The notes under the pieces are model-generated. The model searched no databases. It had not been told where the DNA came from and saw only the letters and a list, made by a program, of their open reading frames with translations. A DNA stretch of 64,000 bases. It comes from Doryteuthis pealeii (lineage: Eukaryota; Mollusca; Cephalopoda; Myopsida; Loliginidae). The translations under genes were made by a program, and so were the position numbers. Location of the stretch: NCBI GenBank assembly GCA_023376005.1, contig CM042157.1, positions 54,675,581 to 54,739,580 of the forward strand, in the 5' to 3' direction. Numbering within the stretch: the stretch's first letter is position 1; every line of letters starts with the position of its first letter. This document shows positions 45,815 through 57,295 of the stretch, piece by piece.

Positions 45815-46085
45815 TATTCAACAGGTACTACCACACCAGGTCAGAGTGGACCTGGGAGTGATGAAGGGATTCTTCACACTTTCCCAGAGCTCCAGAATTG
45901 GAACCTCACCACTAGATGGTGAGAAGACTTCTAAATGATAAATAAATTTGGGGGTTTGTCATAAGAGTAATTGAGGAATACATTCAGGACAATCATATGA
46001 GTGCTAGGGCTTGATGAGACTAGCCAATTGATTGGAGTGGCCTCTGATCAATCGGCTGGTCATGTTAAGCCCTAGCACATATGAC
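45815..46085 (-). repeat. Family B tail with a 90-bp inverted repeat
   Basis: AACAGGTACTACCACACCAG, GTGGACCTGGGAGTGATGAA and AATTGGAACCTCACCACTAG are the minus-strand tail. Then 45994-46084 is an inverted repeat with CATATGAGTGCTAGGGCTTG mirrored by TAAGCCCTAGCACATATG. Confidence 0.65.
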
Positions 46086-46229
46086 CATCCGTCTTTGTCA
46101 ATAAAACCCATGAGGGATATCATAATGTATAGAAATGAGGGTTATCATTTCAATCCCAATCATAATATGTGAAATCAAACAATGTAACAACTTGTATCTG
46201 AAGTTGATATTTTCATCAAGTTACCTCTC

Positions 46230-46600
46230 TACTTCAGTCATGTTAGTACTACTGTATGGTTGCACTAAATGCCTGGAGAAAAAAAAATCTAGATGAAAAC
46301 TACACAAGAATGCTGCATGCTGTTTTGAACAAATCCTGGAAGTAGCATGCCTACAAAAATAGCTGTACAGCCACTTACCTCCCATCTCACAAACCTGGAG
46401 AAGTAAAGACAAACTCATAAGCAATGTTCTATAGATTCCTACACATGAAAACAGTGTTGGCCAACTGGCAAAAACTTTATCATTTCTGTGTGGACACTCA
46501 ATGCTATCTATAAGAATAGTCAAGAGTGATGGACAATAGGGATGGATGGCATGAGAGAGTCAAGAGAATCCATACTGTCAACATGCCAGGATATTTTTGG
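46230..46600 (+). pseudogene. LINE reverse-transcriptase C-terminal fragment
   Basis: The plus strand matches the 24950 family: CTKCLEKKKSR, then [23 protein letters not shown] and a decayed GHxxVGQLAKT segment. Several stops and frameshifts. Confidence 0.65.
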
Positions 46601-46609
46601 AGCCTTGTG

Positions 46610-47060
46610 CATAACGAATATATATCTTACACTGAATGCACCTCTGCAGAGGTGTAAGAATCCCCCCCACACACACACACACACACACAATGAGGCCACC
46701 TGTTGAACGTGGGTGGAAAGTCGTGATGCTTAATCCAGGTGGTTGAGCAGCCCATGACTTGCAACATTCCACTTTGTCCCATTACTTGGTTGGAGAAACC
46801 TCCTCTGCTCAATCAGCTGATCACGTCAAGCACAGACATTATTGATCTTATGGCACCCCCCCAACACTTTTTATCATATATGTGCTAGAAGGTGGTGGCT
46901 GAGGGTCTTAGTGTTCTGGGTATGATGTTAAACAACATCTAATGGTGAAGTTCCAATTCGGGAACTCTAGGGAGTGTGGAGTATCCCTTCATCACTATTA
47001 CTCCCAGGTCCACTTAGACCCAAAGTGGTAGCACCTGTTAGGGCCCCATCTGTGGGTTAA
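46610..47060 (+). repeat. Family B, near complete
   Basis: Order: GCACCTCTGCAGAGGTGTAA, a CA tract, GAGGCCACCTGTTGAACGTG, TATGTGCTAGAAGGTGGTGG, GATGTTAAACAACATC, and tail CCCAGGTCCACTTAGACCC then GGTAGCACCTGTTAGGGCCC. Best full-length reference for the family here. Confidence 0.7.
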
Positions 47061-47229
47061 ATAGATAAAAAAAATGATTAAAAAATTGAGTTTTAAAATA
47101 AATTTGAATACCTAACAAGAATGGATAAAACAAAAACATATTCGGCATAAAATAACCCAATGGTTGAAATGCCGTGAAATCCAACCAACAAATATATCTA
47201 TCATGATGTAGATGAGAATATAGTTATTT

Positions 47230-47350
47230 ATTAAGCTTAGCTTAGATGTGGCACAAGGCCAGAAGTATGGAGTGCCCATTGAGAATCGAACTCACTAACA
47301 ATGGTCTGCAAATCTAGTTTGCTAATCATTACACCACGTGAGGTCCCCTT
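47230..47350 (-). repeat. tRNA-like SINE head
   Basis: Minus strand: GGGGACCTCACGTGGTGTAA then TGATTAGCAAAC, and GTGAGTTCGATTCTCAATGG, a near-perfect B box. It resembles the head at the palindrome centre. Confidence 0.6.
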
Positions 47351-47439
47351 GTATGAGTATACCCTTATATACCTCTTGAGATTTGTACACTAACAACTTC
47401 TCTCTGCCTTCCATTCGTGATTACTGTTATTGTATATGT

Positions 47440-48110
47440 TGTGGCCTGGTTAGGGGCCAGAATAAAGACACAAGAGAGAAAATGAGTTAAATATATTAAC
47501 AAAGAACAGTAGTACAAACATATACAAATGAGAAGGTTACTCGCGAGGCTGTCTATCAACTGTCTGAGCATACCACTGGAATATTGACTCTCGCTTAAGA
47601 GCAGTACCTGCTGCTATTTATAGTTGGAAGAGTTCATGCATGCATGGTAAATTACCATAACAGTATACTAGCTGTATATTACCTGGCATTGCCTAGTATC
47701 CAGTTGAATTTAAGTAAACACTTTTTATATCTCATATTGCTCACCATTAGATAGCAGTACCTATCACTCAATGTGCTTATTGGGAAAATGTTACAATGGA
47801 AATTTGTGCATGTTAACCCTCATTTATCAATTACACAATAATACTACTAAATTGAAATATATAGTATCAATTGTTAGAATGCAAAAAAAAAAAATGCTAT
47901 TTTAGATATAATTTTTACATCAAATCATGTAGAACGCTACTTGATTATTTGAAAAATAGAATAATTTTCATACCATTATGACTGAACCCTCCTTCCCATA
48001 AACAAAATTATTGCGAGTAATTTAAAAAAGAAATTCCTTGGGTCTTCTGTTCTCACACAAGTGTCACCAATAAGGTCTCCACAGACAAACAGTTCTTCCA
48101 GCTAAGAACA
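47440..48110. other. Unclassified stretch, moderate complexity
   Basis: GTGGCCTGGTTAGGGGCCAG and a TATTTATAGTTGG box give a retroelement or promoter flavour, but I could not place it. No coding signal. Confidence 0.3.
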
Positions 48111-48119
48111 GTAATTCTA

Positions 48120-48440
48120 TTTCCCTTAACCTCCCACCTGTTCAGGATGCGACACAAGGTCTTTTTTAAAGTGGGAAAGTACACATAAACTGAAACTCAT
48201 GTGATGGCTAGTCACAAAAAATGCGTGAATCCCATTGGACTATGCTGTTAATTTGTCCAACGGCCTGGGCTAGCTAAGAACAATAATTGCCCCTGAGAGA
48301 GACTATCTTGCTTTTATGCCTCCTCACGGCTAAACTACTCCAACCAACAGGGTTGACAGGAGGCTTACCAAGAGTCACTATTCACAATCTCCAGGTTGTG
48401 AGTTCAATCTGTAGTCTCATGAGACAATTTATTTTACCTC
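48120..48440. repeat. SINE fragments
   Basis: CACCTGTTCAGGATGCGACA then CAAGGTC is a minus-strand family A tail. 48350-48425 (+) has GGAGGCTTACCAAGAGTCAC and GTTGTGAGTTCAATCTGTAG, a tRNA-like head. Confidence 0.5.
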
Positions 48441-48604
48441 CTGCGATAAAGATGAACATTAAAAAAAAAGAGAAATAAAAAATACAAATTTTAGCAAGAA
48501 AGAAACATTTGCAAGTTCTTTTTTGTTAATATAAACCTACAAAGACTTATTTATGAAATTATTCTCAATTCTAAAATCTATATATTAATACTGGTGTTCC
48601 TAAA

Positions 48605-49191
48605 TCTTCCATCATCCCCCTCTGGTTAAAAATACAACTGTCCAAATCATCCAAGATGTAATGCAAAAATGTAAATCCAGATAATCTGGTGCTGCTTAAT
48701 CACAGATTTCTTATTTTTACCATTTTCTTTCACCCAATTTAAAAAAATCAAACATTCCAAATGATCTTGTGTTGCTTAAATACCCAACGTAAACTTAAAT
48801 GAATTGAAAAAAAAGTTACATGTTTGTTTTATTTGTAATACTGAAATTGTAAATTACAGAATATATTTTGGTAATTTTTGATCTTATGTTATCCCAGCCT
48901 CCTGCCTTAATTTACGCTATCTTTTAGTGAGCCAGCATCATGCCCAACTTAGATATTTTCCAAGTCATGTTTTTGTCACTTTTTTGTTGGCAAATTAATG
49001 TAGATATCTTACCCCTCCCAGATTTTTATCGTCAAATCAATGTAAATATTTTACAAACACCCTTTTAGAGTTAAATCAAGATTATTATACTTTTTACATA
49101 TTGAACTATTTAGCAATAGCTAGTAAGTTAACATATCAAACATTGTAATAATTAAATTATCATACTGTGATATATCCACACGTCCTGCTAG
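48605..49191 (+). mobile_element. Helitron-like non-autonomous element, copy 3
   Basis: Starts TCTTCCATCATC after an A and shares CCTCTGGTTAAAAAT. It ends CGTCCTGCTAG before T. The hairpin remnant is CTGTGATATATCCACA. Longest of the three copies. Confidence 0.6.
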
Positions 49192-49526
49192 TGTTATTCT
49201 ATTTTCCAACTTGTCATAGAACACTGAAGAATGTGTGTATTCAGAATATTTTGGAATGAAACAACATTTTTGTCCCTATGAAATAAGGAAAATATATTTC
49301 CTATATAATTGGTCTATGACCCCAAATGAATTCAGAGGTAATATAAATACCACTATTGGATTCCTTGTAAATTATACCTGAGAAAAGTTTTTTGTTTGAT
49401 CTTTGTACTGGGCATTCTCTTCAATTGCATCACCGGACAGACAAACAGAGATGCCACAAATATATATAAGATTATTACATTTATTTCTTTAATTTTTTTC
49501 TCATATCTTTGATTAATCTTAAGATA

Positions 49527-49923
49527 CAGTAGTATCTTGACTTACGAGTTTAATTCGTTCCACAATTTCCTCGTATATCAAATCAATTTTCCCTGAAACT
49601 AAAATAAACTGAATGTTAAATCCTTTCCAGCCCCCCCCATCTAAAAATCACCCTAATTTTTAACTTTGATTTTAATAGGGAAGATAACATTATATTGTAT
49701 ACAAATATAATAAAATAGAATGAAATGAATTATGTTCTGTAATATGTTTTAATGTTTGTTTTTTTTAATAGATATAATTTTTATTTGACGTAATACATTT
49801 GGGAACTTAAATGTTTTTAGTGAAGCTCACTCGTACTTAAAATTTTAGCTCTCAACAGAAAGCAAAAAATTCGACTGAGTGACAATTCATGAGTTGGGGC
49901 ATTCGTAAGTCAAGGTACCACAG
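49527..49923. mobile_element. Tc1/mariner-type MITE, 397 bp
   Basis: Ends CAGTAGTATCTTGACTTACG and CGTAAGTCAAGGTACCACAG are imperfect inverted repeats. TA flanks both sides (49525-49526, 49924-49925). TTTAATTCGTTCC follows the left end. No transposase. Confidence 0.8.
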
Positions 49924-50148
49924 TATTAATAAATAAAATACAGAGAAATTGAACAGGTTAAAAATTAAAAAAACAAACAAAAATGATAGCCAATGATGGA
50001 CTAAGATAGAAGCTTGAACTAATTTTATACAGTCTAACTATTCTAAAGAATATCATCTTTACAATATGGACTTTGGCTAATCCACCTGAAGTGTCATTAA
50101 ATCCCAACCATACAACATCCAATTTATTTTCACACATAACCCTTCAAA

Positions 50149-50172
50149 AGAAGAAGAAGAAGAAGAAGAAGA
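50149..50172. repeat. (AAG)n microsatellite
   Basis: Eight AAG units. Confidence 0.85.
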
Positions 50173-50461
50173 TGCTTAATAACCTGTATAAAGGAGTTTA
50201 CAATTGCTGCTGTTATCATGGTAACATTCAGGGGATGTTGACATCAGAATAAATGTTCGATTAGGGTTCTGTTGCCATAACGACAGCAATTATTGATCCC
50301 ATCTCTACATTAAGAAGGATCTAGAAGGAACAATAAATCATGAAATGATCATGAAATTAAAATGTGGGAAAAGGAACGGAAATCTAAACTAAGTAAAGAA
50401 CGGGCTAAAAAAAAAGAGGAAATCTAACGAAAGACATTGAGGAGAGAGAGAAAAAAAAGAG

Positions 50462-50463
<2 letters not shown>

Positions 50464-50496
<33 letters not shown>
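50464..50496. repeat. (TA)n microsatellite
   Basis: About 16 TA units. Confidence 0.9.
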
Positions 50497-50497
<1 letters not shown>

Positions 50498-50525
50498 AGT
50501 TTTATAATTTGCTTGAAGCATTGTG

Positions 50526-50730
50526 TATATATTGGTTAGGAGGTTGATTTAGAAGGCTATCACAATGCAGGTGTAAAGAAAAAATAATGTTAAAAAATAA
50601 TAATACAGTAACAGTGGTGTTGTGTGTTAACCTGTATTTAATTCTTGAATTTTCTGTTACTGTATTATTATTTTTTAACATTATTTTTTCTTTACACCTG
50701 CATTGTGATAGCCCTAAATCAACCTCCTAA

Positions 50731-50740
<10 letters not shown>
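50526..50740. repeat. Long foldback repeat, 87-89-nt arms
   Basis: Arms 50526-50614 and 50654-50740 are reverse complements apart from a 2-nt difference (AGAAGGC versus AGGGC). The spacer is 39 nt. A TA tract follows directly. Confidence 0.9.

Positions 50741-50780
<40 letters not shown>
50737..50780. repeat. (TA)n microsatellite
   Basis: About 22 TA units between the foldback and the GC-rich island. Confidence 0.9.
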
Positions 50781-50783
<3 letters not shown>

Positions 50784-52150
50784 GGGGTGGTTCTAAAGTC
50801 AGTATCAGCCAGACAGCGCTAGATCCAGGAGATTATTTTTGCCGCTGAGGTGGAGCACCACACCTACCATCAACTCCTTACTTTACCACACAGAACCCTG
50901 CACTACAGGGTGTGTTTGTATATGATAGTTCAATAAAAGAAAGATTTTGAGGTCATCGCAGTCCCATATCACGCTGCTCTAAAACTATTATTTTCTTCAC
51001 CTACTTTCTGATTCTTCACTGTTTTCGGATCAGCAGTCGAAAGAGTCGTGACCTTCACCTTCTTACCGGACAAAGTAATGATGCCGCAGACGCTAAGGGT
51101 TAAACTCTTAGCGTTTATCCAAGACCGGATTTCTTAAATTATGAATAAATAAGAGATTCCAGTCAATTGCAGGCAGTACTGGACGGGAATTAATAGTGCA
51201 CACAACAAGCTCAAGCTGGTATCTTTGAGCGATACGTCAGAGAAAATTTTCTCTGAACTAAAATATAAAGTGCCAGCCGAGTGAGGATGTAGTGAGAGAA
51301 GAGACCTACCTCGTGTAACACGGTGTGACAGAGAGGGTGGCGGGCGTGAAGACTTGCCGTATTTTCGAAGGAAGCGGGCTAGGCTTTGCCTGGCGTGTAG
51401 GACTGACCTAGAGTCGAACCTGCGTCCTTCAGAATGCGAAAGGGCTGTGAGGATTGACGCGTACTTGCAGTGCTTACGAGTGTCGCACGTGCTGCACGGA
51501 CAATTCTGAGTGAGGAGCCCGGATGGGGTGAGATTGATGTGTATTTAAGAACCTGCCCTCCCAGACCAGGCAGAACAACTGCAGTAGCATTTTGTTGTCG
51601 AGACGAGCGGGATAGAGAAATACATTTGGATATTGTTGGTGAGACGAGCGTGATACAGTTGGGAGAGTGTTTAGACTGAAGACTGTCGATTGGAAGAACA
51701 TTGTGTCAGACTTGACTGTGACCCCCCCCCCACACACACACACAGATTATTGTCATTCCTGATTAGAGAGGATACTACGCCAAAGCACTTGATAAACAGC
51801 GCGTTTTGGCAATTTCTCCTGCCTAGTACTGACCTGAATGAGGTATTTTGGGGAAAGTAGGCTGCAAAAAAAAGCAAGTGTTTTATTTTTGTATGAATCG
51901 GTCGGTGAGTGTACCTAGCTAGCTAGAACCATAGGAAAGCATGGCCAGACTTTATGCCCCTCCCCCAAATAAAACCTCCGGCTATATGCCGAGATGTGTG
52001 TACAGCTCTGTAATCTATTCTTAGATAAATAAAAATTATTTGAGGTGGGTGCAGAGATGTACCCTAATCAAATATTACCTGACACACTCGATGTACCTCT
52101 CTTTAGAATGAATAACAAATTTTGGAGTGAGTGCCCGAGTGTGCTTACTC
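50781..52150. other. GC-rich region upstream of the Tx1-like ORF
   Basis: The composition is clearly richer in G+C than the window. An imperfect repeat GACGAGCGGGATAGAG / GACGAGCGTGATACAG occurs near 51601 and 51640. TTCAATAAAAGAAAG near 50930 is polyadenylation-like. It may be 5' sequence of the retrotransposon or another nested element. Short frames here (for example 51470-51679) show no family I recognise. Confidence 0.35.
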
Positions 52151-52159
52151 CAAATATTT

Positions 52160-53860
52160 CTTCTGCCTGGTATCTGAAGTCTCCTTCCAGTGTCCAAACG
52201 AAGCCGTGAAATTGGACGCAGGAGTGCGACAGGAAGAGTTTAGAAGGTTCCCTGACCGATACATCCAAAGTGTTGTAACCCTGGATGGGCGCAACCAGTA
52301 AGATGCGGGAAGCCTTTCGAGCGCATTTTCAGGCACGCTTTACCTGGTTGCCGAACCTCCCGGTGCAGGAGTTTCATGACTATTTAGCTGACTTTTCTAA
52401 CCTTAGGGAGGCGAAAGCGGCTAGTTGTGAGGGGAGAGTTACGGACTCTGAAGTCCATGTTGCGTTGAAGCAGGTCGGCCTCAACAAAGCTCCGGGACTG
52501 GATGGTTTACCCTACGAATTGTACTTGAGGATGTCGCACTTTTTTGTCCCTATTCTGACGGATGTGTTCAACAATTGGTTTGCCTTGAGATCAATCTCAA
52601 AGCGCATTACCAAGGGTGTGATCACATTGCTGAAGAAAGGTGGCAGAAATGTTTGGGAGGGCTTAGATGATTGCTGGTCCATAACTTTGCTAAACACAGG
52701 GTTAAAGATTTTGGCCCGGGTCTTAGCGAACCGTCTGCGACTTGTCGGTGATCTGATCGAACCGGAACAGAATTACGCTGTGAAGGAGAGATCGATCCAA
52801 AACAATTTGCATTTGGTCCGCTCGATCCTAGAGGGAGTAAAAGACGACGAAAAAGCCGCGCTGATCAATTTAGATCAGTCCAAGGCGTTCGATAGGGTGG
52901 ATCACCGGTTCCTGGAGGCTGTTTTGGAGACCGCCGGATTCAAACCGGAGTTCCGCAAATGGTTAAAGATCCTGTACCAATTCCCTTCGGCAGTGGTACA
53001 AGTGAATGGGAAGCGCTTGCGGGCTTTTCCGATCGAGCGCTCCGTGCGACAGGGCTGTCCACTGTCTTCTCTCCTCTATGTCCTCGCTTTGGATCCCCTT
53101 CTCCACAGGCTTAGAGATGGGGAGGCAAATCCGGTCCTGCACGGAATTGCCATTCCCGGCCCCGTGAGAGCCAAGGTATCCGCGTACGCTGATGATATCA
53201 CCGTGTTCGTGTCCCGCATGAGAGACATAGGCGCGGTGAAGAAGACGCTTGTAAGGTACGAACAAATCACTGGGGAAAAGATCAATTGCGAGCCTGGACA
53301 GGGTTCGAAAACCTGCCCGGGCCCTTCCGCTGGAGTGACGGACCCATAAAAATCCTAGGCGTATGGTTTTGGGGCCGGATTTCCAGGTCGAAAGAAATTG
53401 GTCGGAAGTACAGACAAAGGTGGAAGCTCGGATCCGAAGATGGTTTTCAAGGAGGTTGCCCTTAAATGGCAGGGCGGAGGCTTGTGCTACCTACATCACC
53501 CCCCCCCGATCCTTTACAGATTGTCTGTGCTCCATCTGCATGCAACTCGGTTATTGGCATTAGAACGGACCCTTTTCCGCTCTTTGTGGAGGGGGTGCCG
53601 GCCAATGGTACGTAGGCAGATTTGTTCCCAGAAGCCGCGTGGTCGCAGCAGATTCATGCCATCTTCCCGAAACTCGAACTGCGGCCCGTCACCCTTCAAA
53701 GACTACCTGAGTCTAGTGACGAAGGGCACTATAGGGCATTAGTGGAGGGGTCCAGCTCGGACGTTGGAAGAGGTCCACTCACAATGGAATTGGGCGCCGG
53801 GTGCTGTAATTTGTAAACTAATAATCCGATTGGGCTCAAATGTTGACACGTGCCATTTGA
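52160..53860 (+). pseudogene. Tx1-like (L1 superfamily) LINE reverse transcriptase, truncated and frameshifted
   Basis: The 354-residue frame at 52285-53349 is the longest in the window. It shows LNKAPGLDGLPYELY, ILARVLANRL, INLDQSKAFDRVDHRFLEAV, SVRQGCPLSSLLYVLALDPL and the catalytic AYADDITVFV. These are reverse-transcriptase blocks in order, so the core is intact to about residue 340. Upstream in another frame is RFPDRYIQSVVTLDGR, so a frameshift lies near 52300. Downstream pieces in shifting frames include KILGVWF, NWSEVQTKVEARIRRW, SLWRGCRPMVRRQICSQ and HSQWNWAPG. The N-terminal endonuclease was not found. It is probably a fairly young but dead copy; its GC content is far above the flanks. 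Confidence 0.88.
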
Positions 53861-53869
53861 AGGTTAGTA

Positions 53870-55200
53870 CTTTATAAAGATCATATGGATTTTTTTTATC
53901 AGTGGTTCCATCTGTGTGTCAGTCCCGGGACTTATTAAGTGATGTGTTATATATATAATACAATATTATGAAGAATAGCAAACATGAAAAAGTGTTTGCA
54001 TACAAAAGTGCTCAATGCTACATTAGCAGAGCAGATTTAAAATCTCAAATAAAATATTAAAAGAAGTTTTTTTCTAAAAATATGAAAATGACGTTTTTAC
54101 CATGGGATTGCAAATCCTTTACGTTGGCCTAAAAAGTTGATAATATAAAATTGAAAAATTATAAACAACAATAGATGTATTGTAGGTCTTTTTTTTTTTT
54201 TTTTTTTTTACTAATTGATACGCTTTTTCAAAGTAATACATGTTTAGAGTACATTACAGAGATTTTAATGGCTTTATTAACATTATCATTTCGTTTTTTA
54301 AATGCAGTACTTATTTACTTACCTCTAAGAAAAATAATTAAAAGGGTATTTAAAAATGCAGTATTTACGTTCACAATCCAGATAAGAATAAGTTTAGTCC
54401 TTGTCTTATTTAGTCCAATGTAAAAAAAAAAAAAAAAAGAAAAGTCTGCCATATTATCGGAAAAGTTAGAGATAAATTATCTGCCCTTGGCACCAGGGAC
54501 CGAAATCGCCAATATACGATATTGGCGCCTAAATTGAATTCCATGACTAAAGTCACTTATAGTGTTGAGCAGTCACCAGCGAGTCGTCTTTCGCCGTTAC
54601 TCCCTATACCTTCAAACCCTCAGCAGATAAGTCTGGCCGCAAACGCTATTAAGTTTGCAATTTGTACCTTTCTGATTATATATTTTTAATCTTCAATTGT
54701 TGTTGTCGTCTTCTTCATCCGAATTTAATTGCCTATAACCTGGGAGTCCCCACGAAAACTTCATAATATTGATTTCCACAATTATCTTTCACTTAATATC
54801 TCAGCTGAAAGGTAACGTGATTCATTTTTTTAAGTAACGTTGCATAAATGAAATATAAATATAAGAAGAATACGCCACTTAAATTCCTGCAAAGTCGTCG
54901 GCCATTTTCTTAACGTTAACTGCCACTGACGAGACAACTCACTCATAAAATCTCGGTAATTCACGTGTAACTTCTTATTACCATATTTGGAGGACCTAGA
55001 CCGTCTTAAGTAAACAAGTTTTGTGCATGTCACGCAAATTGAAGAAATATTCATTGAATTGTGACAGAGGCTTTTGGCAAACAGACAAAATTTGCTTCTG
55101 GGGTCAAACGATGAATTTAGTGAAAAGGTACTGACGAGTCGGTAAAATAGGTTTATCTCTTCTTCAAAGTCTAGTCTGACTAGTTCAAATGATGAATATA
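53870..55200. other. Non-coding stretch with little repeat content
   Basis: Contains a T run at 54189 and an A run at 54422. 54480-55130 is of mixed complexity and has no repeat family I recognise. No supported gene. Confidence 0.5.
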
Positions 55201-55204
55201 ATCA

Positions 55205-55450
55205 ACGCATGGGTGAGGGAGGTAGTTGGAAATGGACTCGACGACTCGAGTTCGAATCCTGGACGACACAGTTTGCATTTCACATCGCATTAATACCTTT
55301 GGGGAAAATAGGAATGAAACTATTTGCCCCACCCCAAGCAGCCATAGGTATGGCAATCGGTCTAGAAAAAAGAAAGCTCTGAATTCAAACCAGGTTTATT
55401 TTGCTTAAACGTTGACCTTGTACCACATCCTGTGGAGAGGTTTTGTAAAA
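55205..55450 (+). repeat. tRNA-derived SINE family A with intact B box
   Basis: GAGTTCGAATCCTGG at 55248 is a canonical B box. Then TTTGCATTTCACATCGCATT, ATACCTTTGGGGAAAATAGG, TCTGAATTCAAACCAGG and TTGACCTTGTACCACATCCT. The A-box region is poor. Confidence 0.75.
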
Positions 55451-55734
55451 AAAAAAAAATAGAGGTAAGGGATAACACAACTTGGACCAGTTTAATGACA
55501 GCGTCTAACCTTTTGAGTACTGTCACGAAAGCTGACTGGCGAATATTCATAGTGTTAACTTTCTGGACTCTGTCACTGCAAATCATGGGAGAAAGATGGT
55601 GGTAATAGGAAAAAAGAAGACAAAAAATAATGTGAGACTCATACAATTATGATAGGATTATATTTTCCCTTTTGAAGCATTTATGATATAGTTAAACAAT
55701 TTTACTGTTTGACCTACACTGGTGGGTCCATGTG

Positions 55735-55985
55735 TGTATGTATGTCAATGTTAAGTGGAATTTAACAGATTTTAATTCAAAGTTTTCTTTTTCTTAGACG
55801 GGTTGCCATACCAAGGTTAAAGAGCATTGTCTACTCCTACTATTTAGTTATAGCTGATAGGAAAATAATTAGATTCATATATTTCCCAAGGGTATTAGCG
55901 CTAAGTAAAATTCAAACAACCACGTCGAGTATTTGAACTCAGTTCACCGTGTCCATTTCTTACGACGATGATCATTACGCAACAA
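55735..55985 (-). repeat. SINE family A copy
   Basis: Minus strand: GTTGCGTAATGATCATCGTC, CTGAGTTCAAATACTCGACG, TTAGCGCTAATACCCTTGGG, AGTAGGAGTAGACAATGCTC and TAAAATCTGTTAAATTCCAC. Confidence 0.75.
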
Positions 55986-56005
55986 ACACTCACACACACA
56001 CACAA

Positions 56006-56098
<93 letters not shown>

Positions 56099-56101
56099 TG
56101 T
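55984..56101. repeat. Compound (CA)n(TA)n(TG)n microsatellite
   Basis: CA tract, TA tract and TG tract form one self-complementary unit of about 118 bp. Confidence 0.9.
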
Positions 56102-56651
56102 CTAAACCATCTTGCTTTATTTTCTCTGAATGTGTTGTATAAATGAAACCCCGAAACAAAAAAGGAAAACATCAAATCAATTTGATGGGATAAATCTGTC
56201 TGATGAAAAGGAAAGAGAAAAGAAAAAAACAAACAAAAAACAATCGACTATTTCCTATCAATCAATGGTTGATGGCGATGTTGATCTTTGTCTGATTTGA
56301 ATTGAGACGATAACAGCAGAAAATTAACCCGGCTTTTCTCTTCACCTTTTCACATTTCTTGTTGATCAATATTTTTACACTTGGTCAAACCAGATTGATT
56401 TGGTCGAAAACCAAATGGAATTAATTGTAAACCAATCAAATAAGATAATCTGATAGGATCTTTCCCGCTCTTTTCTCCACGTGAACATTTTTAAGTTTGT
56501 TTATATTTATTGATACAGACTATTTTACAAGTATATTACAATGTTAGACAAAAAGAAAAAAAAAGAGTGAAAAAAAAGAGTAAAAAGAACAAATAATTGG
56601 TTTTTTTTTATCGTTGACAAGTTTTGATGAAATTTCAGTGGCTTAGGCACG

Positions 56652-56676
56652 CATCATCATCATCATCATCATCATT

Positions 56677-56711
<35 letters not shown>
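56652..56711. repeat. (ATC)n microsatellite
   Basis: About 20 ATC units with one ATT interruption. Confidence 0.9.
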
Positions 56712-56930
56712 GTCCCGCTAACAGCACGGATCCCCATAACTCTCGCCAATTGTACATATCGGTCGTCGCCCCCAGGCACGCCTTCCACACGGCATCCAGC
56801 ATCTGTACAGAGATTATTGATGTAGGTTTTTGCTGTTCGACCTACATTAGTGTCCATGTGTATGTGACCACAGGAGAACATCATTTATGAGTTCGTCAAG
56901 ACTTCTCCAGCCAGTGTTTTTCTTTTTTTT
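56712..56930 (-). pseudogene. LINE reverse-transcriptase C-terminal fragment
   Basis: The minus strand reads DELINDVLLWSHTHGH, AKTYINNLCTDAGCRVEG and DRYVQLARVMGIRAVSG across frameshifts. This is the extreme C-terminus of the 24950 family. The 3' end abuts the ATC repeat, which may have grown from its tail. Confidence 0.7.
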
Positions 56931-56949
56931 TGCGACCACAAACTTTTTG

Positions 56950-57295
56950 ATGATAATGTAGGGACTAGAACTCTCCTGTGCCTTCGGGGACAGGAAGTAG
57001 AAAAGGTAACGTCCCTTGTCAGGTTGGGTGAATAACCCTCTTTACGGTTTTGGTACCAACGTGTGAGCCTCGTACAAAACGAGCTCTTGTCTCAGTCTCT
57101 TGTGTGAAGGAACTTTCCCCTCAGTGAGGGAGTAACAACTGTAGACCCAACCTGACACCCCCCTCAACGAGGGAGAATTATGAACTGTAAGTACTGCCCC
57201 TAAGTACTTTGTCATATTGACTGTTGTTGAGTTTATATGTGAATAAATAAGGTTAAAAGTATATGTGCTTTCCCTTTCGTCTTTACATTCTGTGA
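56950..57295. other. Unclassified block, possible solo LTR
   Basis: TGTAGGGACTAG...CTTTACA gives TG/CA-type ends. Inside are CCCTCAGTGAGGGAG and CCCTCAACGAGGGAG and a GAATAAATAAGG signal. No target duplication is visible, so the call is weak. Confidence 0.3.

Noticed and set aside
51470..51679. 69-residue frame upstream of the Tx1-like polymerase as its first ORF
   Set aside because: Short, no Cys-His or coiled-coil motif, and not in a conserved context; kept only as an unassigned GC-rich region.
54880..54915. Minus-strand ATGGCCGACGAC start near a mixed-complexity region, possible first exon
   Set aside because: The frame stops after eight codons and no donor fits; no other coding sign around it.
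56652..56711. CRISPR-like regular repeat
   Set aside because: Simple ATC microsatellite without spacers; the genome is clearly eukaryotic.
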